A stretch of DNA of 64,000 nucleotides from an uncultured Acetatifactor sp. (GCA_934402375.1 CAKRUB010000013.1:3254-67253); one strand, 5' to 3'; counted from the stretch's first letter, positions 43,472 to 54,066 are shown. Translations and numbers: made by a program. The notes: generated by a model not told the origin, from the sequence alone.

Positions 43472-45157
43472 ATGCTTGAGGTAGGCTCTCTGGTAGACGG
43501 AAAATACAAAATACTAAGCAAGGTCGGACAGGGCGGCATGAGTGTCGTCTGGATGGCAATCAACGAAAAAGCGAACAAGACATGGGCGGTCAAGGAGGTC
43601 CGAAAGGACGGTACGCTGGATTTCGAGGCGGTGAAGCAGGGACTTGTTGCAGAGACGGATATTCTTAAGAAGCTGAGTCACCCGAATCTGCCGAGTATCG
43701 TCGATGTAATTGACACGGAAGAGTCCTTCATCATTATCATGGATTACATCCAGGGAAACTCCCTGAACAGAGCGTTGGAGGAGTATGGGGCGCAGCCGCA
43801 GGAATATGTGATCGGATGGGCAAAGCAACTGTGCGATGTGCTCGACTATCTCCACACGAGACAGCCGGCGATCATTTACCGGGACATGAAACCGGCAAAT
43901 ATCATGCTGAAGCCCGATGGCAATGTCATGCTGATCGATTTCGGTACGGCGAGAGAATTTAAGGAAAAGAATCTGGCGGATACGACCTGTCTCGGAACGG
44001 TTGGCTATGCCGCGCCGGAGCAGTTCGGCGGAATGGGACAGACGGATGCGAGGACAGATATTTATTGTCTGGGGGCGACGCTTTACCATCTTGTGACGGG
44101 ATGTAATCCGAGCGAGCCGCCCTACGAGATGAAACCGATCCGTCAGATTAATCCGGCGCTGTCGAGCGGACTGGAGCGCATCATACTGAAGTGTACGCAG
44201 AGGAATCCTGATGACAGATTCCAGTCGGCGGCGGAGCTGATGTATGCGCTGGAGCACTACGAAGAGATCGATGATAAATATAAGAAGAAACAGATGAAGA
44301 AGCTGCGTGCCTTTATCGCAACGGTGGTGCTGAGCGCCGGATTTGCCATGGGAGGGCTTCTGCTGAATACAGTGGCGGACAGAAAGGCGACAGACACCTA
44401 TGTGACGACGTTCCAGAATGCCGAGGATATGTCGGATTATACGCAGAAGGCAGAACTGTACGAGGAGTGTATCGCAGTTCCAGAGCAGGGAGGAAACATA
44501 GCTGCCTATCTGGGGCTGATCAGGACATATCGTGACAACGACCATGTCTTTACGGACGAGGAGGCTGGCAGGCTGGAAAAGCTTATTTCAAACCACAGGG
44601 ATGACCTGCAGAAAAAACCCGGCGACTATGCAGAGCTGTGTTATGAGATGGGGAAGCTGTACTGGTACTACTACCAGAGCAACACCAACAAGGTGACATC
44701 TGCCATCTATGCAAAGACTTGGTTCGACAAGGTCATGGAATATGCGCCGGAGGATTACACCAACAGAGGAACCGCGGAGGTCTATTCGGCTGTCGGAGAT
44801 TTCTACAGCCTGATCACAGAGTTGCAGAAGACGGGCGAGGATAAGGGCGTGTACGCTGATTTCTTCCATAACCTTTCCGCATTGATGGATACCGTGGGAA
44901 AGAACGAGAGCGAGACGGAAGTCGTCCGGCTGGAGATGCTGGAATTAGCCAGAAGTGCGATACAGCAATACACGACAAAGTTTAAGCGCGACGGTATCGA
45001 AAAGAGTGAACTGGAGACCATGCTCGGAGACATCGAAAGCATTACTAGCGATCTGGATACGGATCTGGAGCTGAAGGAAACGATACTGGGACTGTTGGAC
45101 GACACAAAGGCGGATGTAGTTATTGCATATGAAACGGGTAAGGGAGGAACGGAATAA
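43472..45157 (+). CDS. Transmembrane Ser/Thr protein kinase with extracytoplasmic TPR-like domain
   Basis: 561 residues. The Hanks-type kinase domain (~10-265) is complete: GQGGMS loop, Lys41 in AVKEV, catalytic YRDMKPAN (Asp138, Tyr replacing the usual His), IDFGTA (Asp156), GTVGYAAPEQ. A membrane helix at ~281-302 (FIATVVLSAGFAMGGLLL) follows. The C-terminal ~250 residues are helical, not PASTA repeats, so this is not a cell-wall-sensing PrkC. Overlap TAATG with the next gene implies translational coupling. Likely to act on the neighbouring FHA and ETTLL proteins. Confidence 0.93.
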   Translation: MLEVGSLVDGKYKILSKVGQGGMSVVWMAINEKANKTWAVKEVRKDGTLDFEAVKQGLVAETDILKKLSHPNLPSIVDVIDTEESFIIIMDYIQGNSLNRALEEYGAQPQEYVIGWAKQLCDVLDYLHTRQPAIIYRDMKPANIMLKPDGNVMLIDFGTAREFKEKNLADTTCLGTVGYAAPEQFGGMGQTDARTDIYCLGATLYHLVTGCNPSEPPYEMKPIRQINPALSSGLERIILKCTQRNPDDRFQSAAELMYALEHYEEIDDKYKKKQMKKLRAFIATVVLSAGFAMGGLLLNTVADRKATDTYVTTFQNAEDMSDYTQKAELYEECIAVPEQGGNIAAYLGLIRTYRDNDHVFTDEEAGRLEKLISNHRDDLQKKPGDYAELCYEMGKLYWYYYQSNTNKVTSAIYAKTWFDKVMEYAPEDYTNRGTAEVYSAVGDFYSLITELQKTGEDKGVYADFFHNLSALMDTVGKNESETEVVRLEMLELARSAIQQYTTKFKRDGIEKSELETMLGDIESITSDLDTDLELKETILGLLDDTKADVVIAYETGKGGTE

Positions 45158-45678
45158 TGTCAATTGATTTATTGCATACGCTTTCACTCGCAGCCTATAT
45201 TCTTGCAGGCGTCATGCTTATGCTTGCAGTCATACTGTTCTTCGTGCTGGATATCCGGAAGGTTCTGGGAGATGTGACCGGTGCGACTGCCAGAAAGGCG
45301 ATTGAGAATATCCGTCAGCAGAACGAAGCCTCTGGAGAGAAGATATATAAGCCGAGCAAGGTAAATGCCGAACGTGGAATGGTGACAGATAAGATTTCGG
45401 CATCCGGAAGGTTACAGCAGCGTCTGCCGGGCTTTGGCACATCACCGGCGACCGAAAAATTCGATACCGCGCAGTTGAATCCGCAGTCGAATGAGACGAC
45501 CCTGCTCGGTGCGGCATCAAATGAAACTACCCTGCTGTCGGGAGGCGAAGCTTCGTCAGGAGAGACAACTCTGCTGAGTACGGAGACAGCAGCCCAACAG
45601 GGAATCGCGAATTCATCGGCGGTGTTCACGATAGATGTGGAGATGAAGTTTGTCGGCAGTACGGAACTGATCGAATAG
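45157..45678 (+). CDS. Small membrane protein with three ETTLL motifs
   Basis: 173 residues: one N-terminal membrane helix (AAYILAGVMLMLAVILFFVL) and a soluble tail. The tail carries three repeats of E-T-T-L-L (Glu113, Glu123, Glu136; context NETTLLGAA, NETTLLSGG, GETTLLSTE). The motif matches the two near the FHA domain of the neighbouring protein and could be phosphorylation or FHA-docking sites. Its start overlaps the kinase stop codon (TAATG). No family recognised. Confidence 0.8.
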   Translation: MSIDLLHTLSLAAYILAGVMLMLAVILFFVLDIRKVLGDVTGATARKAIENIRQQNEASGEKIYKPSKVNAERGMVTDKISASGRLQQRLPGFGTSPATEKFDTAQLNPQSNETTLLGAASNETTLLSGGEASSGETTLLSTETAAQQGIANSSAVFTIDVEMKFVGSTELIE

Positions 45679-45732
45679 GCGATAGGCGACAGTTGATCTT
45701 ATAGATAAATGTAAAGTGAGGAGCAAAAGAAG

Positions 45733-48700
45733 ATGAATATTTTCAGGTCAAAGAGAACAGACAAATTTTTTGCGATGTTTCTTGCGTGCAGTCTCATTGT
45801 CGGGATGCTGCCAATCAGTGCCTTTGCAAGCAACGGGAATGATTCTGCGGTCGGAGTGACCTCGGTGAGCCCGGGAGACAGTTCTTCGGTTTCAGACAAT
45901 GACCCGGCGGAAGATAAGGTAGAGGTCAGTGTTTCCGTCTCGGGAAACGGCAGCGTTACGCTTAACGACAGCGAGGAGACTTCCCTTGAGGTGGAAAAGG
46001 ACAGTGAGGTTGCTCTCAAGGTGACACCGGAGGCGGGATATTATGTTAAGGCGGTCACGGTCGATGGCGAGGAGAGAACCTTATCCATCGCAAAGGGTGA
46101 GGGGTATCAGGAAGACATTACGGCAGCTGCAAATGTTTCGATTGAAGTTATTTTCGCAAAGATATGCGGTGTCCGTATATCGAAGGATGCTGTCGGGGGC
46201 AGCGTTACGCTGGATGGCGCGGACGTGGTGTCTAAGGACTATGACGAGGGAGGAACCGCACAGCTCGCGGTAACGGCGGAGAGCGGTTACTGGATTTCGG
46301 CGGTGACTGTCGGCGGTGTACCGCAGAACATCACGGATAAACAGAGCTTCGGCATGCAGATTGCGATAGATGGCATCGAGGAGGTCAGCGTTTCCTTCGT
46401 GAAGGTTTATACAGTGACCGTAAACGGCGGAACAAACGGAAGCGTGGTAACGAACCCGGAAGGCAATGGCGGAAGCGTCACAGTCAGCACCGGGACAAAG
46501 GTCACGGTAACGGCGACACCGGAGCAGAATTATCGCGTGGCTGAGGTGAAAATTAATTCCGTGCCCAGCGGTCAGATCAAGGGTGAAAACGACGAGAGCT
46601 TTACGACAGAGCTGACAGTGGATCAGGATTATGTCATCGAAGTTACTTTTGCACCGAATACCTTTGACATCACAGTAGAACCGGCAGAGAACGGTTCGGT
46701 GGTTGTGGATAAGACGAAGGTGGATTATGACAACAGTGTCAGCATCACGGTAAAGCCGGAAGAAGGATATACGGTAGCTTCCATCACGGTGACAGGAACG
46801 GCGGAGACGAAGCCCGAGCTGACATGGACAGAGGAAGGCAGTTATCACTGCGTAATTGAAAATATCACCGAAAATAAGACCATAAAAGTCGAATTTAAGA
46901 CGCTGAGCACGGCGGCGCTTTCAGATTACTCCTTTAACGTGGCGGAGGCGCTGAGAAGTGAGGGATTGCTTTATGTGTTTGCCGACGGAACCGCTGTCGT
47001 ATTCCGCACAGAGAAGGACGGCATCAGGATCAACGGGCAGAATGCAGACGGTGCGGCGGAGAGTACACAGACCTGTACTCTGACAGAGACGACGGAAATT
47101 GAGAAGATCGAGTTGTTTTATCAGGCAGACGGCGAGGCTGTCAAGGCATGGCATACCGTCTCCGATGTGACGAATGAGAAGCCGATTCAGATTGTGTATG
47201 ACAAGACTGCCCCGAAGCTTGAGCTTGTGCCGGATGCGGCAAACGAGGCAGGTTACTATAACAGTGATCTTTCCGTACTGCTGAAGGCGGAGGATACCGG
47301 AGACTTCTCCGGCATTGCGTCCGTCGAGTACTGGGTTCTCTGTGACGGTAATAAGACACAGGCAGAGACAGTGGTATATACCTATACTGACGGTGAGGAA
47401 ATTCTTGCCGAAAAGGAAATTGCCGTCGAGGTAAAGGCGGATGTCAATGACAGCGACAATGTGGCTTTCTATGCGAAGGTTGTAGACCGCGCGGGAAATG
47501 AGACGACAGAGAAGGTTGAACTGAAGATTAACAGTACGAGACCGGTCGTGACGGTGGAAATGAAGGACACTGCACCACGTCATGCGGAAGCGGAGGAGTC
47601 CTATTACCAGAGCGAGCGGGTAGCAGTCATTACTATCAAGGATCGCAGCACGACCTTTGACGAGACTGCGGCGACAAAGGGTATTGTGATAACGACAAGG
47701 AATGCGGACGGCGAGGAGATCGCTGTGGCAAAGCCGGGTATCCTGTGGACGCATAATGGAGATGAGCACACAGCGGAGCTGCGGTTTGCTGCAGAGGCGC
47801 GTTACGAGTGGAACATAACTTATCAGAATAAGGCGGGACTTACAAACGAGGGCGTTGCCGCGAACGGAGATGCGGTATTCCGGTTTACGATAGACAAGAC
47901 CGCACCCGAGGCGACAATATCGATCGAACAGTCCGGCTGGAACAGGCTGCTTTCCGCAATAACCTTCGGTATCTGGAAGAATTATCCTGTGACCGCTGAA
48001 GTGACCGTGGCGGATGTGAATAATATTTCGCCCTGCCACGCGGTAGAGTACTGCAAGGCAGACGGTGAGACGGTTCTGACGGAAAGTGCGCTGGAGGCGC
48101 TTTACGCAGCGGGTAAATTCTCAGACACACCGATTACCGTCAGTGCCGACGAGCATTTTGTAATTTATGCGAGGGTGACGGATTATGCCGGAAATGCAAG
48201 GTATATCGGCACGAACGGAGTTGTTGTCGACTCGACGCTCCCGATCATCACGCTGACGCCGGACGAAGCTAACGAGGCAGGCTTCTACAGTAATGACATT
48301 AATGTCAGAATTGATGTGGCAGAGACAACGAACGACGGCATTCATTATTCCGGAATTAAGACGGTTACATACAAGGTGACGAAGGCAGATGCAGACGGCA
48401 GCGAGGAAATGACACAGAGCGGTACTCTCTATACCTTTGACGTTTCCGAGCCGGGCTTATCCGACCTGAAGAGGGAGTTTTCCGACACGATTACGGTTTC
48501 CGCAGCAATGAACAATGCGCCAAGGGTGAATGTTGAGGTCACAGTCACGGACAACGCGGGAAATGTGAGCACTGAGTCCATAGAGCTGAAGGTCAACACA
48601 GTGGCACCGACCATCGAGATCCGCTTTGACGATAACGGTGGCATTGAGAGAGACGGGGCTACCTTCTTCCAGACAGGCAGAGTGGCAACAATCATTATCA

Positions 48701-51700
48701 ACGACAGATATGATACGTTCAACCCCGAGGCGGCAACGGCGGGAATACAGATCAGCGCGATGGATGCAGACGGAAACGAGGTAGCGCTGGACAAGGCGGC
48801 CATGATCAGTGAATGGAGCAACAACGGACAGGAGCACACCGCGACAGTGCGCTTTGACGTGGACGGCAATTATACATGGACGGCAGAATACACGAATCTG
48901 GCAGGGATAAAGAATACGGAGCCGCCTGTGTTGATTGGAACCGCACCGTTAAAATTCACGGTTGACACGACGCTTCCTGTCGGAGAGATTACGATCAACG
49001 ACAACAAATGGGACGTGCTGTTAAATAAGCTTACCTTCGGACTGTACAGCAAAATCAGGGCAGATGTCTCCGCAACATGGGGAGATGCGACGAGCCCGTG
49101 CGATGTGGAATACTTTAAAACCGCTGACACTGCCCCGAAGAACTATGACGCACTTGACGCACTGCATGCACAGGGAGCATTTACGGCATACAGCGGTGCT
49201 TTCAGTGTTGACAGAGATGACAGCTTTGTCGTTTATCTGCGCGTGACGGATTATGCCGGAAATTATATCTATGTATGCTCAAACGGTTATGTAGTGGATA
49301 AGACTGCGAGCTGGATCGGGCTGGAGCGTGTGGAACCGAATGCGAACGGAATGTATGGAAGAGATTCGGATGTAAGGGTAGCGGTCAAGGTAGAGGACGC
49401 AGAGCCTTATTCGGGAATCGCGACAGTGGATTATCTGGTGTTCAGGACGCGCGCCGACTATGAGACCTATAGGAATACTGCAGCAGAGTGCTGGACGCAG
49501 AGCGGAAATCTCTTCACTTTTCAGGCACAGGAGCCACTTTATGGGGAGCTGCAGAAGGAAGTCGAGAGAGTCATTTCCGTAGACAAGGAAAAGAACCATA
49601 GCCCGGAGGCGATTGTCTATGTCAGGGCGACGGATAATGCCGGAAATGTCAGCGAACAGACAATCAGTCTGGACATCAATAATCTGGCGCCGGCTGTCAG
49701 CCTGACTTATGCGGGTACGGCAAATGAAGGGGCAGTGCCCGGGTACTATACAAAGAGAACGGCAAACATCGTTATTACGGAAAACGGGCATTATTTTGAT
49801 GCGGATGCGGCGACCGCGAGCATTCTGATCACTGCGGAGGACAGTAACGGTGCAAATGTCGAAAACGCTTATAAGATCAGCGCGTGGGATACGGCGCAGA
49901 ATCCGACGAATCCGGATGCATCTACCCACACAGCGACAATTTCCTTTGAGAGGGATGCAAATTATACGATTTCCGTGAACTATACGGACCGCGCCGGAAA
50001 TACAAACGGTCAGGTCAATGTCAGCGGACAGGCAGCGCCCTTTCAGTTTACTGTGGATTCGACAAAGCCTGGCGGAACCGTCAAGGCAGTGTCCGACGAG
50101 GGACGGGAGACGGTATGGTCCGACCTGAGAAGCATGCTGACATACGGTTTCTGGTCGAACAGCAGGATTTCAGTGACTGGAACGGCGGAGGATGCGACCT
50201 CGCCGATTGCCCGCATAGAGTATTATAAAGTGATTGCGCAGAACCCCGGAGATAACACAACACCTCTGACGGAGGCGGAGCTGGATGCGGTGAGCGGATG
50301 GCAGCCACTCTCTACCGTGGAGATCGACAGGGACGAGCAGGCGGCGGTATATCTGAAGATAACTGATTATGCCGGAAACTATTCCTATGTCGGCACAAGC
50401 GGGCTGATTGTAGACAGACAGAGACCGATACAGGAGGTTGGAGCGCCCGCGATCAGCCTGAATGCAGACGGCGTGGCAAATGGTGTGAGCAACGGTAGTG
50501 TAGGCGTGTCTGTCTCGGTGAATGATCCGGTGGCAGGTGGAACCTATTCGGGACTGAAGCAGGTGTCTTACAGGGTATATGACAGAGGCTCCGGTGGAGA
50601 TGCAGCGACCCAGATGGGAATACTCTTTGATTATAACGACGCTGATCCCATGCAGAGCGGGCTTGTACAGTCGTGGAGCGGAGGAATCACGGTGGAAGCC
50701 GGCGTCAATAACAGTAACAGCATTGAGGTTGTTGTATTTGCTGTCGATAACGCGGGCAATACTTCGGAATACAGCGCCTTTACCGCCATCGACACTACCG
50801 CACCGGTGATCAATGTCAGCTATGACAATAACACCGCGGAAAATAATGGTTATTTCAAGGAAAACCGAACGGCAACGGTTGTCATAACGGAGCGTAACTT
50901 CCGCGCAGAGGACGTAAATATCCAGATTGTCAACAAGGATAACGGGGAAGTACCCGCCGTTTCGGGCTGGAGCAGATCGGGCGGCAGCGGCAACGGAGAT
51001 AATACCACATGGACGGCGACAATTTCTTACCGGACGGACGGTGACTATGAATTTGCAATCGCTTATACGGATCTGGCGGGAAATAAGAGTACACAGACTC
51101 TGTTTGAAAACGGTACGGTTGCACCGGAGGCATTTGTCATTGATAAGACGCTTCCGACCGTGAACGTGACGTATGATAACAATTCGGCAGAGAACGGAAA
51201 TTACTATAAGGAGGAGCGCACGGCGACCATCGTTGTCACGGAGCATAACTTTGACCCGACTCTCGTTGACGTGATTGTGTCAGCAACGGACGACGGCGCG
51301 GCGATCACGGCACCGTCGGTTCGTGGCTGGACTAGCAGCGGAGACAGACATACGGCGACAATCACCTATTCTGCGGACGGTTTCTATTCGTTTGATATTG
51401 CGATCCGGGATCAGGCGGGAAATGAGAGCGCGACGTTTGAAAGGCAGTCCTTCTATGTTGATAAGACAGCTCCCGGGCTTACCATTTCCGGTGTTGCAGA
51501 CCGCTCCGCGAACAGCGGTGATGTCATTCCAGTAATCAGCTTTTCGGATACGAACTTTGACGCTGACATGGTTGAGATCACGCTTGTCGGTGTGAACAGT
51601 GGCGAGGTGACATTCGACGGAGAGTACGAGAGCCAGCACAACGGAAGAGTATTTACCTTCGCAAACTTTGCAAAGACGAAGGAAATGGATGATATTTACA

Positions 51701-52578
51701 CGCTGACCGTCACATTGACAGACAAGGCAGGAAACGTGACGACAGAATCCATCAGCTTCTCAGTCAACCGTTTCGGCTCCACCTACGCGCTCAGCGAGGC
51801 TACAAAGAAGCTGAATAATACTTATGTGAGGACAGCGGAAGACGTTGTGCTTACCGAGATCAACGTGAACGAACTGAAAAATATCAAGGTGACGCTCTTT
51901 AAAAACAACGAGACAATCGTTCTTAAGGAGGGTACGGATTATCGGCTCGAGGTTGCGGGCGGAGATGAGGAGTGGTATCAGTACACCTATATTATTCTGG
52001 CAAAGAATTTTGAAGATGACGGCGTGTACCGACTTACGATACAGTCGGATGACAAGGCGGGGAACACTGCGAAGACGGATCAGGACACAAAGAATACAGA
52101 GATCAGCTTCGGCGTGGACAGCACTCTGCCCGTCATCAACATCAAGAACCTCGAGAGCAGGACGACATATGCCGTTGATCCCCTGCCGGTGGAAATGACG
52201 ATCAAGGATAACCTGAAGCTCGTGAAGGTTGTTGTCGAGCTGGATGGTGTGGAATTTAAGGTCTGGAGCGGCGAGGAACTCGAGGAGATCATCAGAAACG
52301 GCGGGAACTTCACCATTGACATCCCCGGAGATTCTACGGCTGCCCACCAGATGATCGTCTATGCGGTCGATGCCGCAGGAAACGGCGAGAAGGTTGCAGG
52401 GGCAGATATCCCGGAAAACGTAGCGGCAATCAGCAATTTCTATGTAACGACGAATGCATGGGTTCGCTACTATAACAACAAGGCGCTCTTCTTCGGAAGC
52501 ATCGGCGGAGTGGTTGGTGTTGCCGGACTGGGCACAGCGCTTGTAGTTCTTAAGAGAAGAAAAATAAAAGAATCATAG
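45733..52578 (+). CDS. Giant repeat-rich surface protein, probable adhesin
   Basis: 2,281 residues. A signal peptide (FFAMFLACSLIVGMLPISAFA) is followed by four divergent InlB-like B-repeat units (VSVSGNGSVTL, YTVTVNGGTNGSVV, DITVEPAENGSVVV), about 50-390. The rest is Ig-like repeats of the DKTAP/DNAGN type, with recurring segments such as VTDYAGN, VDNAGN and DKTLP. The C-terminus is a membrane helix (FFGSIGGVVGVAGLGTALVVL) and a basic tail; no LPxTG is seen, so it is probably membrane-anchored. It is the last gene of the pilus/signalling cluster, 54 bp after the ETTLL gene. Confidence 0.85.
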   Translation: MNIFRSKRTDKFFAMFLACSLIVGMLPISAFASNGNDSAVGVTSVSPGDSSSVSDNDPAEDKVEVSVSVSGNGSVTLNDSEETSLEVEKDSEVALKVTPEAGYYVKAVTVDGEERTLSIAKGEGYQEDITAAANVSIEVIFAKICGVRISKDAVGGSVTLDGADVVSKDYDEGGTAQLAVTAESGYWISAVTVGGVPQNITDKQSFGMQIAIDGIEEVSVSFVKVYTVTVNGGTNGSVVTNPEGNGGSVTVSTGTKVTVTATPEQNYRVAEVKINSVPSGQIKGENDESFTTELTVDQDYVIEVTFAPNTFDITVEPAENGSVVVDKTKVDYDNSVSITVKPEEGYTVASITVTGTAETKPELTWTEEGSYHCVIENITENKTIKVEFKTLSTAALSDYSFNVAEALRSEGLLYVFADGTAVVFRTEKDGIRINGQNADGAAESTQTCTLTETTEIEKIELFYQADGEAVKAWHTVSDVTNEKPIQIVYDKTAPKLELVPDAANEAGYYNSDLSVLLKAEDTGDFSGIASVEYWVLCDGNKTQAETVVYTYTDGEEILAEKEIAVEVKADVNDSDNVAFYAKVVDRAGNETTEKVELKINSTRPVVTVEMKDTAPRHAEAEESYYQSERVAVITIKDRSTTFDETAATKGIVITTRNADGEEIAVAKPGILWTHNGDEHTAELRFAAEARYEWNITYQNKAGLTNEGVAANGDAVFRFTIDKTAPEATISIEQSGWNRLLSAITFGIWKNYPVTAEVTVADVNNISPCHAVEYCKADGETVLTESALEALYAAGKFSDTPITVSADEHFVIYARVTDYAGNARYIGTNGVVVDSTLPIITLTPDEANEAGFYSNDINVRIDVAETTNDGIHYSGIKTVTYKVTKADADGSEEMTQSGTLYTFDVSEPGLSDLKREFSDTITVSAAMNNAPRVNVEVTVTDNAGNVSTESIELKVNTVAPTIEIRFDDNGGIERDGATFFQTGRVATIIINDRYDTFNPEAATAGIQISAMDADGNEVALDKAAMISEWSNNGQEHTATVRFDVDGNYTWTAEYTNLAGIKNTEPPVLIGTAPLKFTVDTTLPVGEITINDNKWDVLLNKLTFGLYSKIRADVSATWGDATSPCDVEYFKTADTAPKNYDALDALHAQGAFTAYSGAFSVDRDDSFVVYLRVTDYAGNYIYVCSNGYVVDKTASWIGLERVEPNANGMYGRDSDVRVAVKVEDAEPYSGIATVDYLVFRTRADYETYRNTAAECWTQSGNLFTFQAQEPLYGELQKEVERVISVDKEKNHSPEAIVYVRATDNAGNVSEQTISLDINNLAPAVSLTYAGTANEGAVPGYYTKRTANIVITENGHYFDADAATASILITAEDSNGANVENAYKISAWDTAQNPTNPDASTHTATISFERDANYTISVNYTDRAGNTNGQVNVSGQAAPFQFTVDSTKPGGTVKAVSDEGRETVWSDLRSMLTYGFWSNSRISVTGTAEDATSPIARIEYYKVIAQNPGDNTTPLTEAELDAVSGWQPLSTVEIDRDEQAAVYLKITDYAGNYSYVGTSGLIVDRQRPIQEVGAPAISLNADGVANGVSNGSVGVSVSVNDPVAGGTYSGLKQVSYRVYDRGSGGDAATQMGILFDYNDADPMQSGLVQSWSGGITVEAGVNNSNSIEVVVFAVDNAGNTSEYSAFTAIDTTAPVINVSYDNNTAENNGYFKENRTATVVITERNFRAEDVNIQIVNKDNGEVPAVSGWSRSGGSGNGDNTTWTATISYRTDGDYEFAIAYTDLAGNKSTQTLFENGTVAPEAFVIDKTLPTVNVTYDNNSAENGNYYKEERTATIVVTEHNFDPTLVDVIVSATDDGAAITAPSVRGWTSSGDRHTATITYSADGFYSFDIAIRDQAGNESATFERQSFYVDKTAPGLTISGVADRSANSGDVIPVISFSDTNFDADMVEITLVGVNSGEVTFDGEYESQHNGRVFTFANFAKTKEMDDIYTLTVTLTDKAGNVTTESISFSVNRFGSTYALSEATKKLNNTYVRTAEDVVLTEINVNELKNIKVTLFKNNETIVLKEGTDYRLEVAGGDEEWYQYTYIILAKNFEDDGVYRLTIQSDDKAGNTAKTDQDTKNTEISFGVDSTLPVINIKNLESRTTYAVDPLPVEMTIKDNLKLVKVVVELDGVEFKVWSGEELEEIIRNGGNFTIDIPGDSTAAHQMIVYAVDAAGNGEKVAGADIPENVAAISNFYVTTNAWVRYYNNKALFFGSIGGVVGVAGLGTALVVLKRRKIKES

Positions 52579-52595
52579 GAGATCTGATTTTGCCT

Positions 52596-52632
52596 GAGCC
52601 GGCTCTGCTTCTTACGACAGGGCCGGCTCTTT
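52596..52632 (+). terminator. Terminator at the end of the pilus/signalling cluster
   Basis: gagccggc (52596-52603) pairs with gccggctc (52622-52629) with a further ctg/cag extension; followed by TTT only, so termination may be partial. Confidence 0.55.
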
Positions 52633-52653
52633 CGGTCAGATCGGGCAGAGAAA

Positions 52654-54066
52654 ATGAAGATAAGATGTTGGCTGAAAAATACCTTACCGTATCTTGTGCT
52701 TGCTGTCATTCTGAGCGTTCTGTTTACAAAGCCGCTTGGAAGCATCGGGGACGAATTATGGAATTATAATTTTGCGCGGAATATCCTGCACGGCAGAATG
52801 CCGTATCGGGATTTCAACATGCTGCAAACGCCTGCGTCGGCGTATCTGTCAGCTTTTTTTCTGTTGCTGTTGGGAGACGGACTTCTGCAGTTCCGGTTCA
52901 TTGGGCTCTGCCTTGGTGTTCTTTGCTTCGGTATGCTGTTTACTGTCGGAAAAGAGATTGTCAGGGATGCACTGATTCCGTTCCTGACGGCTGTATTCAG
53001 CGCAATCGTATTCACTATTATCTGGGAATATGATTACAACCATCTGAATCTTGTTCTGATTCTCTTCATCATGTGGCTGGAAATCCGGCATTCTGAGCGG
53101 GATGCCATTGGTCTGCTATACGGTCTGCTTCCGATTGTCAAACAGAGCACAGGCGGTGTGCTGCTTTTGCTTTGGGCAGGATTTTGCGCGATTGATTTCC
53201 GAAGGAACAGGGATTTGAGGGTTCTGCTGAAGAGGCTGGGCTGTTCGTGCATTCCGGGAGCAGTGTTTGGGATTGGGCTGCTATGTACAGGGTGCTTTGG
53301 CAGCTTCTGGGATTACGCCGTTCGCGGAGTCGGCACCTTCCGGCACAGGTCGACCTATTTTGCTTATCTGCTTTCTTCGCCGCTATGCTTCGCAGTGGGA
53401 GCGGTTCCTGTGCTGGTGACGATCCTCAGCCTGTGGGTAATCCGCTATAACCGTGGGCGTGTGGAGAGGCGTCTGCATCTGCGGTTGCTGCTGATCAGTC
53501 TTGCGGGAGCGGTCGTGGCATATCCGGTCTGCGACACCATGCACATTTTGGCAGCGGATGTACCGTTTCTGGTCTGCTGGTTCTGCTGTCTGAAAGAGAG
53601 AAAATTTACGAAAAGGGAGAGGGCGGTCTGCGTCGCAGTTGTAATGGCGGTCACGGGATTTCTTGCCGTCGATGTCTTTCGGGGACTGGACGGATGCAAA
53701 ATGAGCGGACTGAGGCATTTTGAAGGAATCCCTGTTTCACCAGAGCTGGAGCAGACGATAGAGGCGGTGGACGACTATATTCTGGAGTGCGGGCGGAAGG
53801 GGCAGAGGGTTGTGATTGCAAACGAGGCTGCGACACTGTTTGTCATCCCGATAGATTGTTATAACGGAGATTTCGACATGCTGCTGGCGGGAAATCACGG
53901 CACGAAGAGCGTTGAAGAGCTTCTGGAAGATGAGACGGCATATTATCTGGTAATCAGGGATGAAACGTATTCTCTGCCGCAGGCGCACCGGGAGCTTGTG
54001 CACTACATAAAAGAAAACTATACAAAGATAGACGAAATGGGGAATTTTGATGTTTATAAAAAATAA
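52654..54066 (+). CDS. Polytopic membrane protein, probable GT-C-type glycosyltransferase
   Basis: 470 residues with about ten hydrophobic segments and a short C-terminal soluble part. The first luminal loop has SIGDELWNYNFARNILHGRM and YRDFNMLQTP, a charged D-E arrangement typical of GT-C or dolichol-phosphate-mannose-like transferases. No acceptor is known. It overlaps the next membrane-protein gene. Position after the giant surface protein suggests envelope glycan or surface-protein glycosylation (inference). Confidence 0.55.
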   Translation: MKIRCWLKNTLPYLVLAVILSVLFTKPLGSIGDELWNYNFARNILHGRMPYRDFNMLQTPASAYLSAFFLLLLGDGLLQFRFIGLCLGVLCFGMLFTVGKEIVRDALIPFLTAVFSAIVFTIIWEYDYNHLNLVLILFIMWLEIRHSERDAIGLLYGLLPIVKQSTGGVLLLLWAGFCAIDFRRNRDLRVLLKRLGCSCIPGAVFGIGLLCTGCFGSFWDYAVRGVGTFRHRSTYFAYLLSSPLCFAVGAVPVLVTILSLWVIRYNRGRVERRLHLRLLLISLAGAVVAYPVCDTMHILAADVPFLVCWFCCLKERKFTKRERAVCVAVVMAVTGFLAVDVFRGLDGCKMSGLRHFEGIPVSPELEQTIEAVDDYILECGRKGQRVVIANEAATLFVIPIDCYNGDFDMLLAGNHGTKSVEELLEDETAYYLVIRDETYSLPQAHRELVHYIKENYTKIDEMGNFDVYKK

